Below are positions 35,423-44,670 of a stretch of DNA of 64,000 bases, one piece after another. The stretch lies in the NCBI RefSeq assembly GCF_030291075.1, contig NZ_CP127407.1:4028001-4092000 (forward strand). The letters are read 5' to 3'. The notes under the pieces are model-generated. The model was not told the DNA's origin and ran no database searches. It worked only from the letters and a program-made list of their open reading frames with translations. Both the position numbers and the translations under genes were made by a program. The DNA is from Stenotrophomonas sp. 57. GTDB taxonomy: Bacteria > Pseudomonadota > Gammaproteobacteria > Xanthomonadales > Xanthomonadaceae. Positions within the stretch are counted from its first letter, which is position 1. Every line of letters starts with the position of its first letter.

Positions 35423-36100
35423 TCAGCCCCTTGCCGCAGCAACGTTCGCGCGCATCTGCGCGATCACGTCCGGGTAGCTGGTCTTGGCGTTGAAGATGGC
35501 GGAGCCGGCCACGAAGGTGTCAGCGCCGGCGGCGGCGATCTCGCCGATGTTGTCGGCCTTCACGCCGCCGTCGATCTCCAGGCGGATGTCCTTGCCACTG
35601 GCATCGATCTTCTGGCGGACCACGCGCAGCTTGTCCAGCGCCGACGGAATGAAGGCCTGGCCGCCGAAACCCGGATTGACCGACATCAGCAGCACCAGGT
35701 CCAGGTCATCCAGCACCCAGTCGAGGATGTCCACCGGGGTGGCCGGGTTCAGCACGATGCCCGGCTTGCAGCCCAGCGAGCGGATCAGCTGGATGGTGCG
35801 GTGCACGTGGCGGCTGGCCTCCGGGTGGAAGCTGATGTAGGTGGCACCGGCCTCGGCGAAGTCCGGGATGATGCGGTCCACCGGCTCGACCATCAGGTGC
35901 ACGTCGATCGGCGCGGTCACGCCGTGCTTGCGCAGGGCCTGGCAGACCATCGGGCCGATGGTCAGGTTCGGCACGTAGTGGTTGTCCATCACATCGAAGT
36001 GGACCCAGTCGGCGCCGGCGGCGAGGACGTTGTCGACTTCCTCGCCGAGACGGGCGAAGTTGGCGGAGAGAATGGACGGGGCGATGAGGCAGTTGGACAT
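35423..36100 (-). CDS. rpe: Ribulose-phosphate 3-epimerase
   Basis: 225-residue TIM-barrel enzyme that interconverts ribulose 5-phosphate and xylulose 5-phosphate. Metal-binding and loop motifs are [31 protein letters not shown] and LEIDGGV. Full length and all expected residues are present. It is followed by the acetyltransferase gene and preceded by the DnaJ-domain gene on the same strand. Confidence 0.97.
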   Translation of the reverse strand: MSNCLIAPSILSANFARLGEEVDNVLAAGADWVHFDVMDNHYVPNLTIGPMVCQALRKHGVTAPIDVHLMVEPVDRIIPDFAEAGATYISFHPEASRHVHRTIQLIRSLGCKPGIVLNPATPVDILDWVLDDLDLVLLMSVNPGFGGQAFIPSALDKLRVVRQKIDASGKDIRLEIDGGVKADNIGEIAAAGADTFVAGSAIFNAKTSYPDVIAQMRANVAAARG

Positions 36101-36157
36101 GGCCGGGGCCTTCGGAACGGGGAAAGGATTCTCCCGCCCGCAGGCGGGACTGTCGGG

Positions 36158-36487
36158 TCAGCGCTTGCGCAGGGTCTTGATGCGATCGTAGGCGGCGTTG
36201 ATCCGCCGCGACTTCTGCTCGGCCTGCTGCTGCAGCTCGGGGGCCGCACCGCCCAGCTTGTCAGGGTGGTACTGGGAGATCAGCTTGCGGTAGGCGCGCT
36301 CGACCTCGGCATCGGTGGCCTCGGAAGTCAGCCCCAGCTCCCGGTAAGGGTTCTCCTTGTTCAGGCGGAACCAGTCCGAGTCGAAGGCGTGGCCGATCAA
36401 CAGGCCGACCACCGCGCCGAACAGGGGATTGGGCCGGAACAGCAGGGCGCCGGCGATGAATCCGAGCAGTTTTCCGTACCAGCGCAT
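36158..36487 (-). CDS. Short DjlA-like DnaJ-domain membrane protein
   Basis: 109 residues. The N-terminal helix with glycines (MRWYGKLLGFIAGALLF...GAVVGLLIGHAFD) resembles the membrane anchor of DjlA. A J-domain follows, with HPD at residues 74-76 and the NPYRELGL start. The TerB-like middle domain of true DjlA is missing, so this is a compact anchored Hsp70 co-chaperone. The start at 36487 aligns with DjlA; an ATG at 36523 would add 12 residues. Confidence 0.85.
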   Translation of the reverse strand: MRWYGKLLGFIAGALLFRPNPLFGAVVGLLIGHAFDSDWFRLNKENPYRELGLTSEATDAEVERAYRKLISQYHPDKLGGAAPELQQQAEQKSRRINAAYDRIKTLRKR

Positions 36488-36628
36488 GGCGCTCCGGGGG
36501 CGACCGACGAAATGGACGCTCATTTTACGTCACAGCGGGCCCGGACGGCTTTACACTAGGCCGCCCGCTGGTCAGCGGGCCCGCCGGGTCCGTTGGGCAG
36601 CCGTATCGACAACGCCCCAGGAGTGCCC

Positions 36629-37555
36629 GTGCCAACCACGCTGTTGCAATCCGATCTCCCCGGCCTGCCCTTGCGCCATCGCGGCAAGGTGCGTGATGTG
36701 TTCGATATCCCGCGCGAGCGGCTGCCTGCAGGGACCCCGCCGGGCGATTACCTGCTGATGGTGGCCACCGATCGCCTGTCGGCGTTCGACGTGGTGCTGC
36801 CCGACCCGATTCCGGGCAAGGGCGAGATGCTCTGCCAGGTGTCCAACTTCTGGTTCGCCAAGACCGCGCACCTGATGCCCAACCACCTGACCGGTATCGA
36901 CGTGGCCAGCGTGCTGCCCGAAGGCGTGGACCCGGCCCTGTACGCCAAGCGTGCGGTGGTCACCCGCAAGCTGAAGCCGGTTCCGGTGGAAGCGATCGCC
37001 CGCGGCTACCTGATCGGCAGCGGCTGGAAGGACTACCAGCGCACCGGCAAGGTCAGCGGCATCGACCTGCCAGACGGCCTGCGCCAGGCCGAGCAGCTGC
37101 CCGAGCCGATCTTCACCCCCTCGACCAAGGCCGCCGTCGGCGACCATGACGAGAACATCGATTTCGATGCGATGGTGAAGCAGGTCGGTGCCGACCTGGC
37201 CGAGCGCGTGCGCGACGCCACCCTGCGCATCTACAAGTTCGCCGCCCATTACGCCCGCGAGCGCGGCATCATCCTGGCCGATACCAAGTTCGAGTTCGGT
37301 ACCGATGCCGATGGCCGCCTGTACATCATGGACGAGATGCTGACGCCGGATTCCTCGCGTTACTGGCCGGCCGACGAGTACGAAGTGGGCACCAGCCCGC
37401 CGAGCTACGACAAGCAGTTCGTGCGCGACTACCTGGAGACGCTGGACTGGGGCAAGACCGCCCCGGGCCCGAACATCCCGGCGGAGATCATCGAGCGCAC
37501 CCGCGCCAAGTATGCCGAGGCACTGCAGCGCCTCGCCGGGATCAGCGTCGACTGA
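36629..37555 (+). CDS. purC: SAICAR synthase
   Basis: 308-residue ATP-dependent ligase of purine synthesis. The N-terminal GKVRDVFDI and [18 protein letters not shown] motifs and the later [10 protein letters not shown] and [12 protein letters not shown] stretches are those of the longer, yeast-like PurC group. The start is a GTG at 36629, with AGGAG ten bases upstream; upstream codons of the open frame are unrelated. Monocistronic, reading away from the DnaJ-domain gene. Confidence 0.96.
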   Translation: MPTTLLQSDLPGLPLRHRGKVRDVFDIPRERLPAGTPPGDYLLMVATDRLSAFDVVLPDPIPGKGEMLCQVSNFWFAKTAHLMPNHLTGIDVASVLPEGVDPALYAKRAVVTRKLKPVPVEAIARGYLIGSGWKDYQRTGKVSGIDLPDGLRQAEQLPEPIFTPSTKAAVGDHDENIDFDAMVKQVGADLAERVRDATLRIYKFAAHYARERGIILADTKFEFGTDADGRLYIMDEMLTPDSSRYWPADEYEVGTSPPSYDKQFVRDYLETLDWGKTAPGPNIPAEIIERTRAKYAEALQRLAGISVD

Positions 37556-37679
37556 TGCCCCTGCGCCCCCGGCCGGAACGGCTGGGGGCGTATTGAAGGC
37601 GCGACCGCCGACGGCGGTGCGTCTGCTGGGATGGAATCGGGCCGGGATGCGGTTGATTGGGATGAATTCGGCCGGGATA

Positions 37680-37753
37680 CGGTCGACTGCTCTTCGTTCC
37701 GACGGCGAAAATTCCCGCGCTGCGCGCGGTAGTCGACTGACAGTCGACTCTAC
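37680..37753. repeat. SMAG-related pair (GTCGACT type)
   Basis: GGTCGACTGCTCTTCGTTCC on the left and a minus-strand GTAGAGTCGACTGTCAGTCG unit on the right face each other downstream of purC. Same subfamily as 33658-33745 and 59601-59781. Confidence 0.8.
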
Positions 37754-37854
37754 CCGGTCGCCCCCGCCCCATCGGTCCCGCCCGGTGCGCCCCACCCCGT
37801 CGCTCCCCATTCGCCGCCCATCACCGCGCTGCCCCGGCGGAGTATGCTGGCCGC

Positions 37855-38340
37855 ATGCAGACCTCCACCGAGCTTGCGCGGCCGATCGACCGCTATTTCG
37901 CCAGCTATTCCGACGACCACCAGAACGTGATCAACCAGCGCATCCACGTGGTGGCAGTACCGGCCATCCTGTGGTCGGTGGTGGCCCTGCTGTGGTGCCT
38001 GCCGCCGTTGATCACCTGGTTCCAGTACGGCATCTGGTCGGCGTTCGCGATGTTCAGCGCCTGGTGCTTCTACAACAAGCTGTCGCGCCCGCTGGGCATC
38101 GGCATGCTCATCCAGTTCTTCGTGTTCGGCTGCCTGTGCCGCCTGCTGGAAGCAGAAATCGGCCTGCAGGCCCTGCGCTGGCTGGCGGTAGGCGTGTTCG
38201 TGGTGGCCTGGGTGGCGCAGTTCATCGGCCACACGTTCGAGGGCCGCAAGCCCAGCTTCCTGACCGACCTGACCTACCTGCTGATCGGCCCGGCCTGGGT
38301 GATGGCCAAGCTCTACCGCAAGCTCGACTGGCGCTACTGA
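37855..38340 (+). CDS. DUF962 (Mpo1-like) membrane protein
   Basis: 161 residues with four hydrophobic segments. Conserved histidine stretches (NQRIHVVAVP near residue 28 and IGHTFEGRKPSF near 125) are those of the DUF962/YGL010w family. The yeast member Mpo1 is an iron-dependent dioxygenase in fatty-acid alpha-oxidation; activity in bacteria is only inferred. Start ATG 37855. It stands alone between purC and the mrp operon. Confidence 0.85.
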   Translation: MQTSTELARPIDRYFASYSDDHQNVINQRIHVVAVPAILWSVVALLWCLPPLITWFQYGIWSAFAMFSAWCFYNKLSRPLGIGMLIQFFVFGCLCRLLEAEIGLQALRWLAVGVFVVAWVAQFIGHTFEGRKPSFLTDLTYLLIGPAWVMAKLYRKLDWRY

Positions 38341-38673
38341 CGTGCCGGCAGCCGGCAGCGGCCGTCGTTTCCTGAACGGGCGAATTCCGTCACCCGCACT
38401 CCACGGCGGCCCTGCCAGCCTGCCCCGGTGATCCGCTCCCCACCGCCCGCCCGTCGACGGCAGCCCATGTGCGACAGGGCCTGAGGTCTCCCTGCGTGGG
38501 CGTAGGGTGTCTCCCGAGGGCAGCCGGCGAGGCGATGCAGGAACGCGATGTTGCGCCGCAGAAAAAATGAATCAGCGAACGTTACATGCAATTGATCGCT
38601 GTTCGATGGGTTTCGGCGACATTTCGCAGCCTGTTATCCTCCCTGACCTGCTCGTGAATCATGGATTCCCTGC
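38341..38673. other. Gene-free upstream region of the mrp operon
   Basis: No gene, tRNA or SMAG unit was recognised in these 333 bases. The last 80 bases are richer in A+T and presumably hold the mrp promoter, but I cannot point to a convincing -35/-10 pair. No long hairpin was seen. Confidence 0.4.
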
Positions 38674-41502
38674 ATGCTCCCCAGCCTGCCCCTGCTGCTG
38701 GCCCTGCCGTTCCTGATGGCAGCGGTTGTTGCGGCCTTCCCCCGTAGTTCGCGCTCGACTGCTGCCTGGCTGGCGGCGTTGGCGCCGTTGGGCGGGCTTG
38801 CCATCCTCGGCTGGCTGACGCCTGCTGTACTCGATGGCCAGGTGGTCCGCACCCTGGTGCCGTGGCTGCCGCAGATCGGGCTGGACTTCACCCTGCGCCT
38901 GGACGGGCTGGCCTGGATGTTCGCCGGGCTGGTGCTGGGCATCGGCGCCCTGGTGGTGCTGTATGCGCGCTACTACCTGAGCCAGCAGGACAACGCCCAC
39001 CGCTTCTACTGCTACCTGCTGCTGTTCATGGGCGCCATGCTGGGCATGGTGCTGTCGGGCAACCTGCTGTTGCTGATGATCTTCTGGGAAATGACCAGCA
39101 TCAGCTCGTTCCTGCTGATCGGCTTCTGGTCGCACCGCCAGGACGCCCGCGAAGGCGCGCGCATGGCGCTGGTGATCACCGGTGGCGGTGGCCTGGCCCT
39201 GCTCGGTGGCGTGCTGCTGATCGGCCGCATCGTCGGCAGCTTCGACCTGGACGTGGTGCTTGCCGCCGGCGAGCAGATACGCGCCAGCGCGCTTTATCCG
39301 TATGCGCTGTTCCTGGTGCTGGCCGGCATCTTCACCAAGAGCGCGCAGTTCCCGTTCCACTTCTGGCTGCCGCACGCGATGGCCGCGCCCACCCCGGTTT
39401 CGGCCTACCTGCACTCGGCCACCATGGTGAAGGCCGGCGTGTTCCTGCTGGCGCGCCTGCACCCGGCGCTGGCCGGCAGCGACCTGTTCTTCTACACGGT
39501 CAGCGGCATCGGCGCGCTGACCCTGCTGATCGGTGCCTGGAACGCGATCTTCCAGCACGACCTGAAAGGCCTGCTGGCCTATTCGACGATCTCTCACCTG
39601 GGCCTGATCACCCTGCTGTTCGGCCTGTCCACGCCGATGGCGGTGGTGGCCGGCGTGTTCCACATCCTCAACCACGCCACCTTCAAGGCCTCGCTGTTCA
39701 TGGCCGCCGGCATCATCGACCACGAGACCGGCACCCGCGACATGCGCAAGCTGGGCGGCCTGCGCAAGCTGATGCCGTTCACCAGCGCGCTGGCGATCAT
39801 CGCCTCGCTGGCGATGGCCGGCATTCCCCTGCTCAACGGCTTCCTGTCCAAGGAAATGCTGTTCGCCGAAGCGATCACGGCCGGGGGCCCGGGAATCATG
39901 CGCACGGCAGTGTCGATCGCTGCGTTGCTGGCTGGCGTATTCGGGGTGGCGTACAGCCTGCGCTTCGTGCACGACACTTTCTTCGGCCCTGGCCCACATG
40001 ATCTGGACCGCGTGCCGCACGAGCCGCCGCGCTGGATGAAGGTGCCGGTGGAACTGCTGGTGGTGATCTGTATTGCGGTGGGCGTGGCACCGGCACTGAC
40101 CGTGGCGCCGGTGCTGCATGCCGCTGCGGCGTCGATCCTCGGCAGCGCCATGCCCGAGTACAGCCTGGCCGTATGGCACGGCTTCAACCTGCCGCTGGCG
40201 ATGAGTGCCATAGGCGTGGTCGGCGGCGTGGCGCTGTACTTCGGCCTGCGCAAGCTGATCAACCTGCACGCGGTGACCAACGTCAGCACTGGCCGCAACG
40301 TGTTCCACGCGCAGCTGGACGCGATCTCTGCGCTGGCCATGCGCCTGACCAACGGCATCGCCAATGGCAGCCTGCAGCGCATGCTGCTGGGCCTGGTGCT
40401 GGTGGCCATCACCGTGGCCGCCGCGCCCTACATCGCCCATCCGGCCTCACCGAACTGGACCCGGCCGCAGCCGATCCCACTGCTGGGCTGGGCGCTGTGG
40501 CTGGTGATGATGGCCTGTGCGGTGGCCACCCTGCGCGTCTACAAGCAGCGCCTGCTGGCGGTGCTGCTGGTCGGCGGCGTCGGCCTGATGGTGGCGCTGA
40601 CCTTCGTGTTCCTGTCCGCGCCGGACCTGGCGCTGACCCAGCTGCTGGTGGAGATGGTCACCCTGGTGCTGATGCTGCTGGGCATGAACTACCTGCCCGC
40701 GCAGTCCGGGCCGGAGCGGCCGCGCTGGCGCAAGCGGCGCGACGCGGTGATCGCGATCGTTGCCGGTGCCGGGCTTGGCGCGCTGGCCTATTCGGCGATG
40801 ACCCTGCCGCCGAACACCATGGCCGGCGAGCTGCTCGCCCGTGCCCTGCCCGAGGCGTACGGCCAGAACGTGGTCAACGTGATCCTGGTCGACTTCCGCG
40901 GTTTCGATACGTTTGGCGAGATCACCGTGTTCGGCATCGCCGCGCTGGTGGTGCACGCCCTGCTGCGCCGCACGCGGATGGCACCGGAACAGATCATGCC
41001 CGGCCCGCCGATCAAGCTGCCGGTACCGGCCGACCTGGCGCAGATCATGTTCCCGCTGACCCTGACGGTGTCGATCTTCCTGTTCCTGCGCGGCCACAAC
41101 GCACCGGGCGGCGGCTTCATCGCCGGCCTGGTGCTGGCGGTACCGTTGCTGATCCAGTACGTGATCCAGGGCACTGCCTCGGTGGAGTCGCGCTTCGGCT
41201 TCGACTACATCCGCTGCATCGGCATGGGCCTGCTGATCGCCCTGCTCAGCGGCTGCGCCTCGATGCTGTTCGGCGTGCCGTTCCTGACCAGCGGCCACCT
41301 CGACCTGCACCTGCCGCTGATCGGCGACGTGCCGCTGGCCAGTGCGATCGGTTTCGACATCGGCGTCTACCTGGTGGTGTTCGGCGGCGCCATGCTGATG
41401 CTGTCGATGATGGGCACGATCAAGCCCTCGCGCACCCGCACCGCCCGCAAGGGTGAGATCGACCTGCAACGCCGTTCGGCCCGCACCGGGGAGATGCACT
41501 GA
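38674..41502 (+). CDS. mrpA: Na+/H+ antiporter subunit A (fused MrpA/MrpB)
   Basis: 942 residues and some 20 or more membrane helices. The N-terminal two thirds is a NuoL-like proton-translocating unit (FMGAMLGMVLSGNLLLL, KSAQFPFHFWLPHAM, LLAYSTISHLGL). The C-terminus holds MrpB-type domains (LVEMVTLVLMLLGMNYLPA, then RGHNAPGGGFIAGLVLA). Such PhaAB-type fusions are usual in Proteobacteria. With MrpC-G it forms a large complex for Na+ or K+ extrusion and pH tolerance. Its stop overlaps the mrpC start. Confidence 0.95.
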   Translation: MLPSLPLLLALPFLMAAVVAAFPRSSRSTAAWLAALAPLGGLAILGWLTPAVLDGQVVRTLVPWLPQIGLDFTLRLDGLAWMFAGLVLGIGALVVLYARYYLSQQDNAHRFYCYLLLFMGAMLGMVLSGNLLLLMIFWEMTSISSFLLIGFWSHRQDAREGARMALVITGGGGLALLGGVLLIGRIVGSFDLDVVLAAGEQIRASALYPYALFLVLAGIFTKSAQFPFHFWLPHAMAAPTPVSAYLHSATMVKAGVFLLARLHPALAGSDLFFYTVSGIGALTLLIGAWNAIFQHDLKGLLAYSTISHLGLITLLFGLSTPMAVVAGVFHILNHATFKASLFMAAGIIDHETGTRDMRKLGGLRKLMPFTSALAIIASLAMAGIPLLNGFLSKEMLFAEAITAGGPGIMRTAVSIAALLAGVFGVAYSLRFVHDTFFGPGPHDLDRVPHEPPRWMKVPVELLVVICIAVGVAPALTVAPVLHAAAASILGSAMPEYSLAVWHGFNLPLAMSAIGVVGGVALYFGLRKLINLHAVTNVSTGRNVFHAQLDAISALAMRLTNGIANGSLQRMLLGLVLVAITVAAAPYIAHPASPNWTRPQPIPLLGWALWLVMMACAVATLRVYKQRLLAVLLVGGVGLMVALTFVFLSAPDLALTQLLVEMVTLVLMLLGMNYLPAQSGPERPRWRKRRDAVIAIVAGAGLGALAYSAMTLPPNTMAGELLARALPEAYGQNVVNVILVDFRGFDTFGEITVFGIAALVVHALLRRTRMAPEQIMPGPPIKLPVPADLAQIMFPLTLTVSIFLFLRGHNAPGGGFIAGLVLAVPLLIQYVIQGTASVESRFGFDYIRCIGMGLLIALLSGCASMLFGVPFLTSGHLDLHLPLIGDVPLASAIGFDIGVYLVVFGGAMLMLSMMGTIKPSRTRTARKGEIDLQRRSARTGEMH

Positions 41503-41894
41503 TGGAACTGGCCCTGGCTACCGCGATCGGCGTGCTGACCGCCATCGGCATCTACCTGCTGCTGCGTGCGCGCAGCTTCGATGTGATCCTCGGCATGACC
41601 TTCCTGTCCTACGCCACCAACCTGCTGATCTTCGCCGGTGGCCGCGTGGTGCTGGGCAAGGCGCCAGTGCTGCAGGAAGGCGTGGACAGCCACCTCGGCA
41701 ACTACACCGATCCGCTGCCGCAGGCGCTGGTGCTGACCGCGATCGTGATCGCGTTTGCGATGACCGCGGTCAGCATCGTGCTGGCCATGCGCAGCCGCAG
41801 CGACAACCACAGCGACCACGTGGACGCCCACGAGCCCGACGACGACCTGCAGGATGAGAGCGTGCCGCCGCGCCAGGGCGAGGACCGCGCATGA
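41502..41894 (+). CDS. mrpC: Na+/H+ antiporter subunit C
   Basis: 130 residues, NuoK-like, with three membrane helices (ELALATAIGVLTAIGIYLLL, DVILGMTFLSYATNLLIF, PQALVLTAIVIAFAMTA) and an acidic, charged C-terminal tail of about 35 residues. It overlaps mrpA by one base and mrpD by four. Confidence 0.94.
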   Translation: MELALATAIGVLTAIGIYLLLRARSFDVILGMTFLSYATNLLIFAGGRVVLGKAPVLQEGVDSHLGNYTDPLPQALVLTAIVIAFAMTAVSIVLAMRSRSDNHSDHVDAHEPDDDLQDESVPPRQGEDRA

Positions 41895-43426
41895 ACCATC
41901 TGGTGATCCTGCCGATCCTGATTCCGCTGCTGGGTGCTGCGCTGTCGCTGTTCGTCGAACATCGTCGCTACGGCCCCAGGGTGCAGCGCGCGGTGGCCTG
42001 GACTGCGCTGTCGGCGCTGGCGTTGGCGGTGGGCCTGCTGTTTGCCAGCACGGCCAGCGGTGACATCAACGTCTACCTGCTGGGTGACTGGCCGTCGCGG
42101 CTGGGCATCGCGCTGGTGGCCGACCGGCTGTCGGCGTGGATGCTGCTGACCACCCTGCTTCTGGCCATTCCCTGCCTGCTGCATGCCTGCTCGGGCTGGG
42201 ACCGTCGTGCGCCGCACTTCCATGCGCTGTTCCAGTTCCAGCTGGTGGGCCTCAATGGCGCGTTCCTCACCGGCGATATCTTCAACCTGTTCGTGTTCTT
42301 CGAGGTGATGCTGATCGCCTCCTACGGCCTGCTGCTCAGCGGTGGCCGCGGCCTGCGCATGCGCATCGGCCTGCACTACGTGGTGTTCAACGTCACCGCC
42401 TCGACGCTGTTCCTGATTGCACTGGGGCTGCTGTACGCCTCGCTGGGCTCGTTGAACATGGCCGAACTGTCGCAGCGCATCGCCGAAGTGCCGCCGGCGC
42501 AACTGACCCTGGTGAAGGCGACGATGGGCCTGTTGCTGCTGGTGTTCTGCGCCAAGGCCGCGCTGATGCCGCTGTACCTGTGGCTGCCGGAAGCCTATTC
42601 GCGCGCACCGGCCGCCGTGGCCGCGCTGTTCGCGATCATGACCAAGGTCGGCCTGTACTCGGTGCTGCGCATCCAGATGCTGTGGTTCGGCGATGATGCG
42701 GGCGCCATGGCCGGCTACGGCCGAGACTGGCTGCTGTGGGCCGGCGTGGCAACGCTGGTGCTCGGCGGCCTCGGTACCCTGGCTGCGACCCGCCTGCGCG
42801 TGCTGATCTCGTATCTGGTGATCGTCTCGGCGGCCACGCTGTTCATCGCCTTCTCGGTCGGCAACCCGCAGGTGCTCTCGGCCGGCCTGTACTACCTGCC
42901 GCACAGCAGCTTCGTGGCCGCTGCACTGTTCCTCATTGCCGATCTGATCCGCCGCCGCCGTGGTGGCGCCAGCGATCGCAAGGAAGTGGTGGCACCGATG
43001 CCGGGCAAGGAAACGCCGGCGGTGCTGTTCCTGATCGGCGCGGTGTCGGTGGCCGGCCTGCCGCCGCTCTCCGGCTTCCTGGCCAAGGCCGCGCTGCTGG
43101 CCGGCATGCCGGCGCAGTACACCGGCCCGGTCTGGACCGCGGTGCTGGTCAGCAGCCTGCTGGTGATCATGGGCCTGACCCGCGGCGGCATCCGCCTGTT
43201 CTGGCGCGTGCCGCCGGTCGATCCGGAGGCACCGAAGCCGCGCAAGGCACGCCTGCGCCGGGTCGAGTTGTACGCCGCCTGCATCCTGCTGGGCTACGGC
43301 ATCGGCATGACCCTGGCCGCCGCCCCGCTGATGCGCTACACCGACGCCACCGCTGCACAGCTGCTGCACCCCAGTGAGTACGTGCAGCAGCTGCGCGCGA
43401 CCACGCCGGAGATCCGCCAGCCATGA
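41891..43426 (+). CDS. mrpD: Na+/H+ antiporter subunit D
   Basis: 511 residues, NuoN/NuoM-like, about 14 helices. Landmarks include FNLFVFFEVMLIASYGLLL, a conserved Lys-containing helix with KAALMPLYLWLPEAYSRAP, and PPLSGFLAKAALL. It is a proton-pathway subunit of the Mrp complex. The start overlaps mrpC by ATGA and the stop overlaps mrpE in the same way. Confidence 0.95.
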   Translation: MNHLVILPILIPLLGAALSLFVEHRRYGPRVQRAVAWTALSALALAVGLLFASTASGDINVYLLGDWPSRLGIALVADRLSAWMLLTTLLLAIPCLLHACSGWDRRAPHFHALFQFQLVGLNGAFLTGDIFNLFVFFEVMLIASYGLLLSGGRGLRMRIGLHYVVFNVTASTLFLIALGLLYASLGSLNMAELSQRIAEVPPAQLTLVKATMGLLLLVFCAKAALMPLYLWLPEAYSRAPAAVAALFAIMTKVGLYSVLRIQMLWFGDDAGAMAGYGRDWLLWAGVATLVLGGLGTLAATRLRVLISYLVIVSAATLFIAFSVGNPQVLSAGLYYLPHSSFVAAALFLIADLIRRRRGGASDRKEVVAPMPGKETPAVLFLIGAVSVAGLPPLSGFLAKAALLAGMPAQYTGPVWTAVLVSSLLVIMGLTRGGIRLFWRVPPVDPEAPKPRKARLRRVELYAACILLGYGIGMTLAAAPLMRYTDATAAQLLHPSEYVQQLRATTPEIRQP

Positions 43427-43929
43427 CCGCCCAGCGCTCCCTGTTCCGCCGCGTCATTCCCTCACCGATGCTCAGCATCATGGTGGTGGCGTTCTGGCTG
43501 CTGATGTCCGACAGCTTCACCCTCGGCCAGATCGTGCTGGGGCTGGTACTGGGCGTGGTGGTGCCGCTGTTCGCCGCACGCCTGGACCGCGAGTTCGCCC
43601 GCATCGGCACGCTGCGCCCGCTGCCCAAACTGCTGTGCGTGACCCTGTGGGACATCCTGATGTCCAACATCCGCGTCGCCCTGCAGGTGCTCGGCCCGGA
43701 GAAGAACATCCATCCGGGCTTCATCTGGCTGCCGCTGGACATCGCCAACATCCACGGCATCGCCGCGCTGACCAGCATGATCACGCTGACTCCGGGCACG
43801 GTCTCGGCTGCGCTCAGCGACGACCGCAAGTACCTGCTGGTGCACGTGCTGCACCTGGAGGACCCGCAGGACCTGATCGATACGATCAAGCGCCGTTACG
43901 AGGCGCCGTTGATGGAGATCTTCCCATGA
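43423..43929 (+). CDS. mrpE: Na+/H+ antiporter subunit E
   Basis: 168 residues. Two N-terminal membrane helices (about 15-55) precede a cytoplasmic part with the conserved TLTPGTVSAALSDDRKYLLVH region. MrpE is required for assembly of the complex. ATGA overlaps on both sides. Confidence 0.94.
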   Translation: MTAQRSLFRRVIPSPMLSIMVVAFWLLMSDSFTLGQIVLGLVLGVVVPLFAARLDREFARIGTLRPLPKLLCVTLWDILMSNIRVALQVLGPEKNIHPGFIWLPLDIANIHGIAALTSMITLTPGTVSAALSDDRKYLLVHVLHLEDPQDLIDTIKRRYEAPLMEIFP

Positions 43930-44210
43930 CCGGTTTTGAAGTCATCCAGACCACCCTGGTGGTGTGCATGCACGTGGTCGGCCTGGCGATGCTGCTGGCC
44001 ACCTGGCGCCTGCTGCGCGGGCCGACCGTGCCCGATCGCATCCTCGCGCTGGACACCCTGTCGGTGACCGCGATCGCCGAGCTGATGCTGTTCGGCATGT
44101 ACCTCAACTCGCCGATCTACTTCGAGGCCGCGCTGATCATCGCCATGCTCGGCTTCGGCAGCACCGTGGTGCTGAGCAAGTTCGTGCTGCGCCGGGACAT
44201 CGTCGAATGA
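43926..44210 (+). CDS. mrpF: Na+/H+ antiporter subunit F
   Basis: 94 residues, three helices, with the family motif LLRGPTVPDRILALDTL after the first helix. The ATG at 43926 overlaps the mrpE stop; an upstream extension of the frame lies wholly inside mrpE and is rejected. Confidence 0.93.
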   Translation: MTGFEVIQTTLVVCMHVVGLAMLLATWRLLRGPTVPDRILALDTLSVTAIAELMLFGMYLNSPIYFEAALIIAMLGFGSTVVLSKFVLRRDIVE

Positions 44211-44596
44211 TCACCGCGATCCAGATCGGCCTGTCGATCCTGCTGCTGTTCGGCTGCTTCTTCATCCTGGTCGGCGCACTGGGCCTGGTGAAGCTGTCCA
44301 CCTTCTTCAAGCGCCTGCACGCGCCAACCAAGGCCAGCACGCTGGGCGTCGGCTGCGTGCTGGTGTGCTCGGTCTGCTACCACATCTTCCTGGGCCAGGA
44401 CCCGCAGCCGCGCGAGCTGCTGATCACCGTGTTCCTGTTCATCACCGCACCGATCAGCGCGCACATGATGGCCAAGGCCGCTTTGTCGCTGCTGATGGAA
44501 ACCCGCCCCAGCCTGCCCGGCAACGAGCCGGCCGCCGAAGAGCAGCTGCCGCCGCCGGAACCGGTGCGGGAAGAAGAAGCCACGCAGAACCGGTAG
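44207..44596 (+). CDS. mrpG: Na+/H+ antiporter subunit G
   Basis: 129 residues, three helices, with the MrpG motif LGLVKLSTFFKRLHAPTKAS and a long acidic, proline-rich tail (from about residue 100). The TAG stop at 44594-44596 is the TAG of a GTAG repeat, so the tail may have been altered when the repeat arrived. Last gene of mrpA-G. Confidence 0.92.
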   Translation: MITAIQIGLSILLLFGCFFILVGALGLVKLSTFFKRLHAPTKASTLGVGCVLVCSVCYHIFLGQDPQPRELLITVFLFITAPISAHMMAKAALSLLMETRPSLPGNEPAAEEQLPPPEPVREEEATQNR

Positions 44597-44668
44597 TGCC
44601 GGCCGCTGGCCGGCAATGGCAAGGGTTCCGTCAGAGGCAATGAGGTTGCCGGCCAGCGGCCGGCACTA
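44593..44668. repeat. Inverted SMAG pair between mrpG and the CaCA antiporter
   Basis: GTAGTGCCGGCCGCTGGCCG and its facing copy flank about 28 bases. It sits between convergent genes, overlaps the mrpG stop codon and ends two bases from the antiporter stop. Confidence 0.9.
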
Positions 44669-44670
44669 CC

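Noticed and set aside
38659..40440. 593-codon minus-strand open frame
   Set aside because: Antisense to mrpA; Gln/His/Arg-rich translation typical of a shadow.
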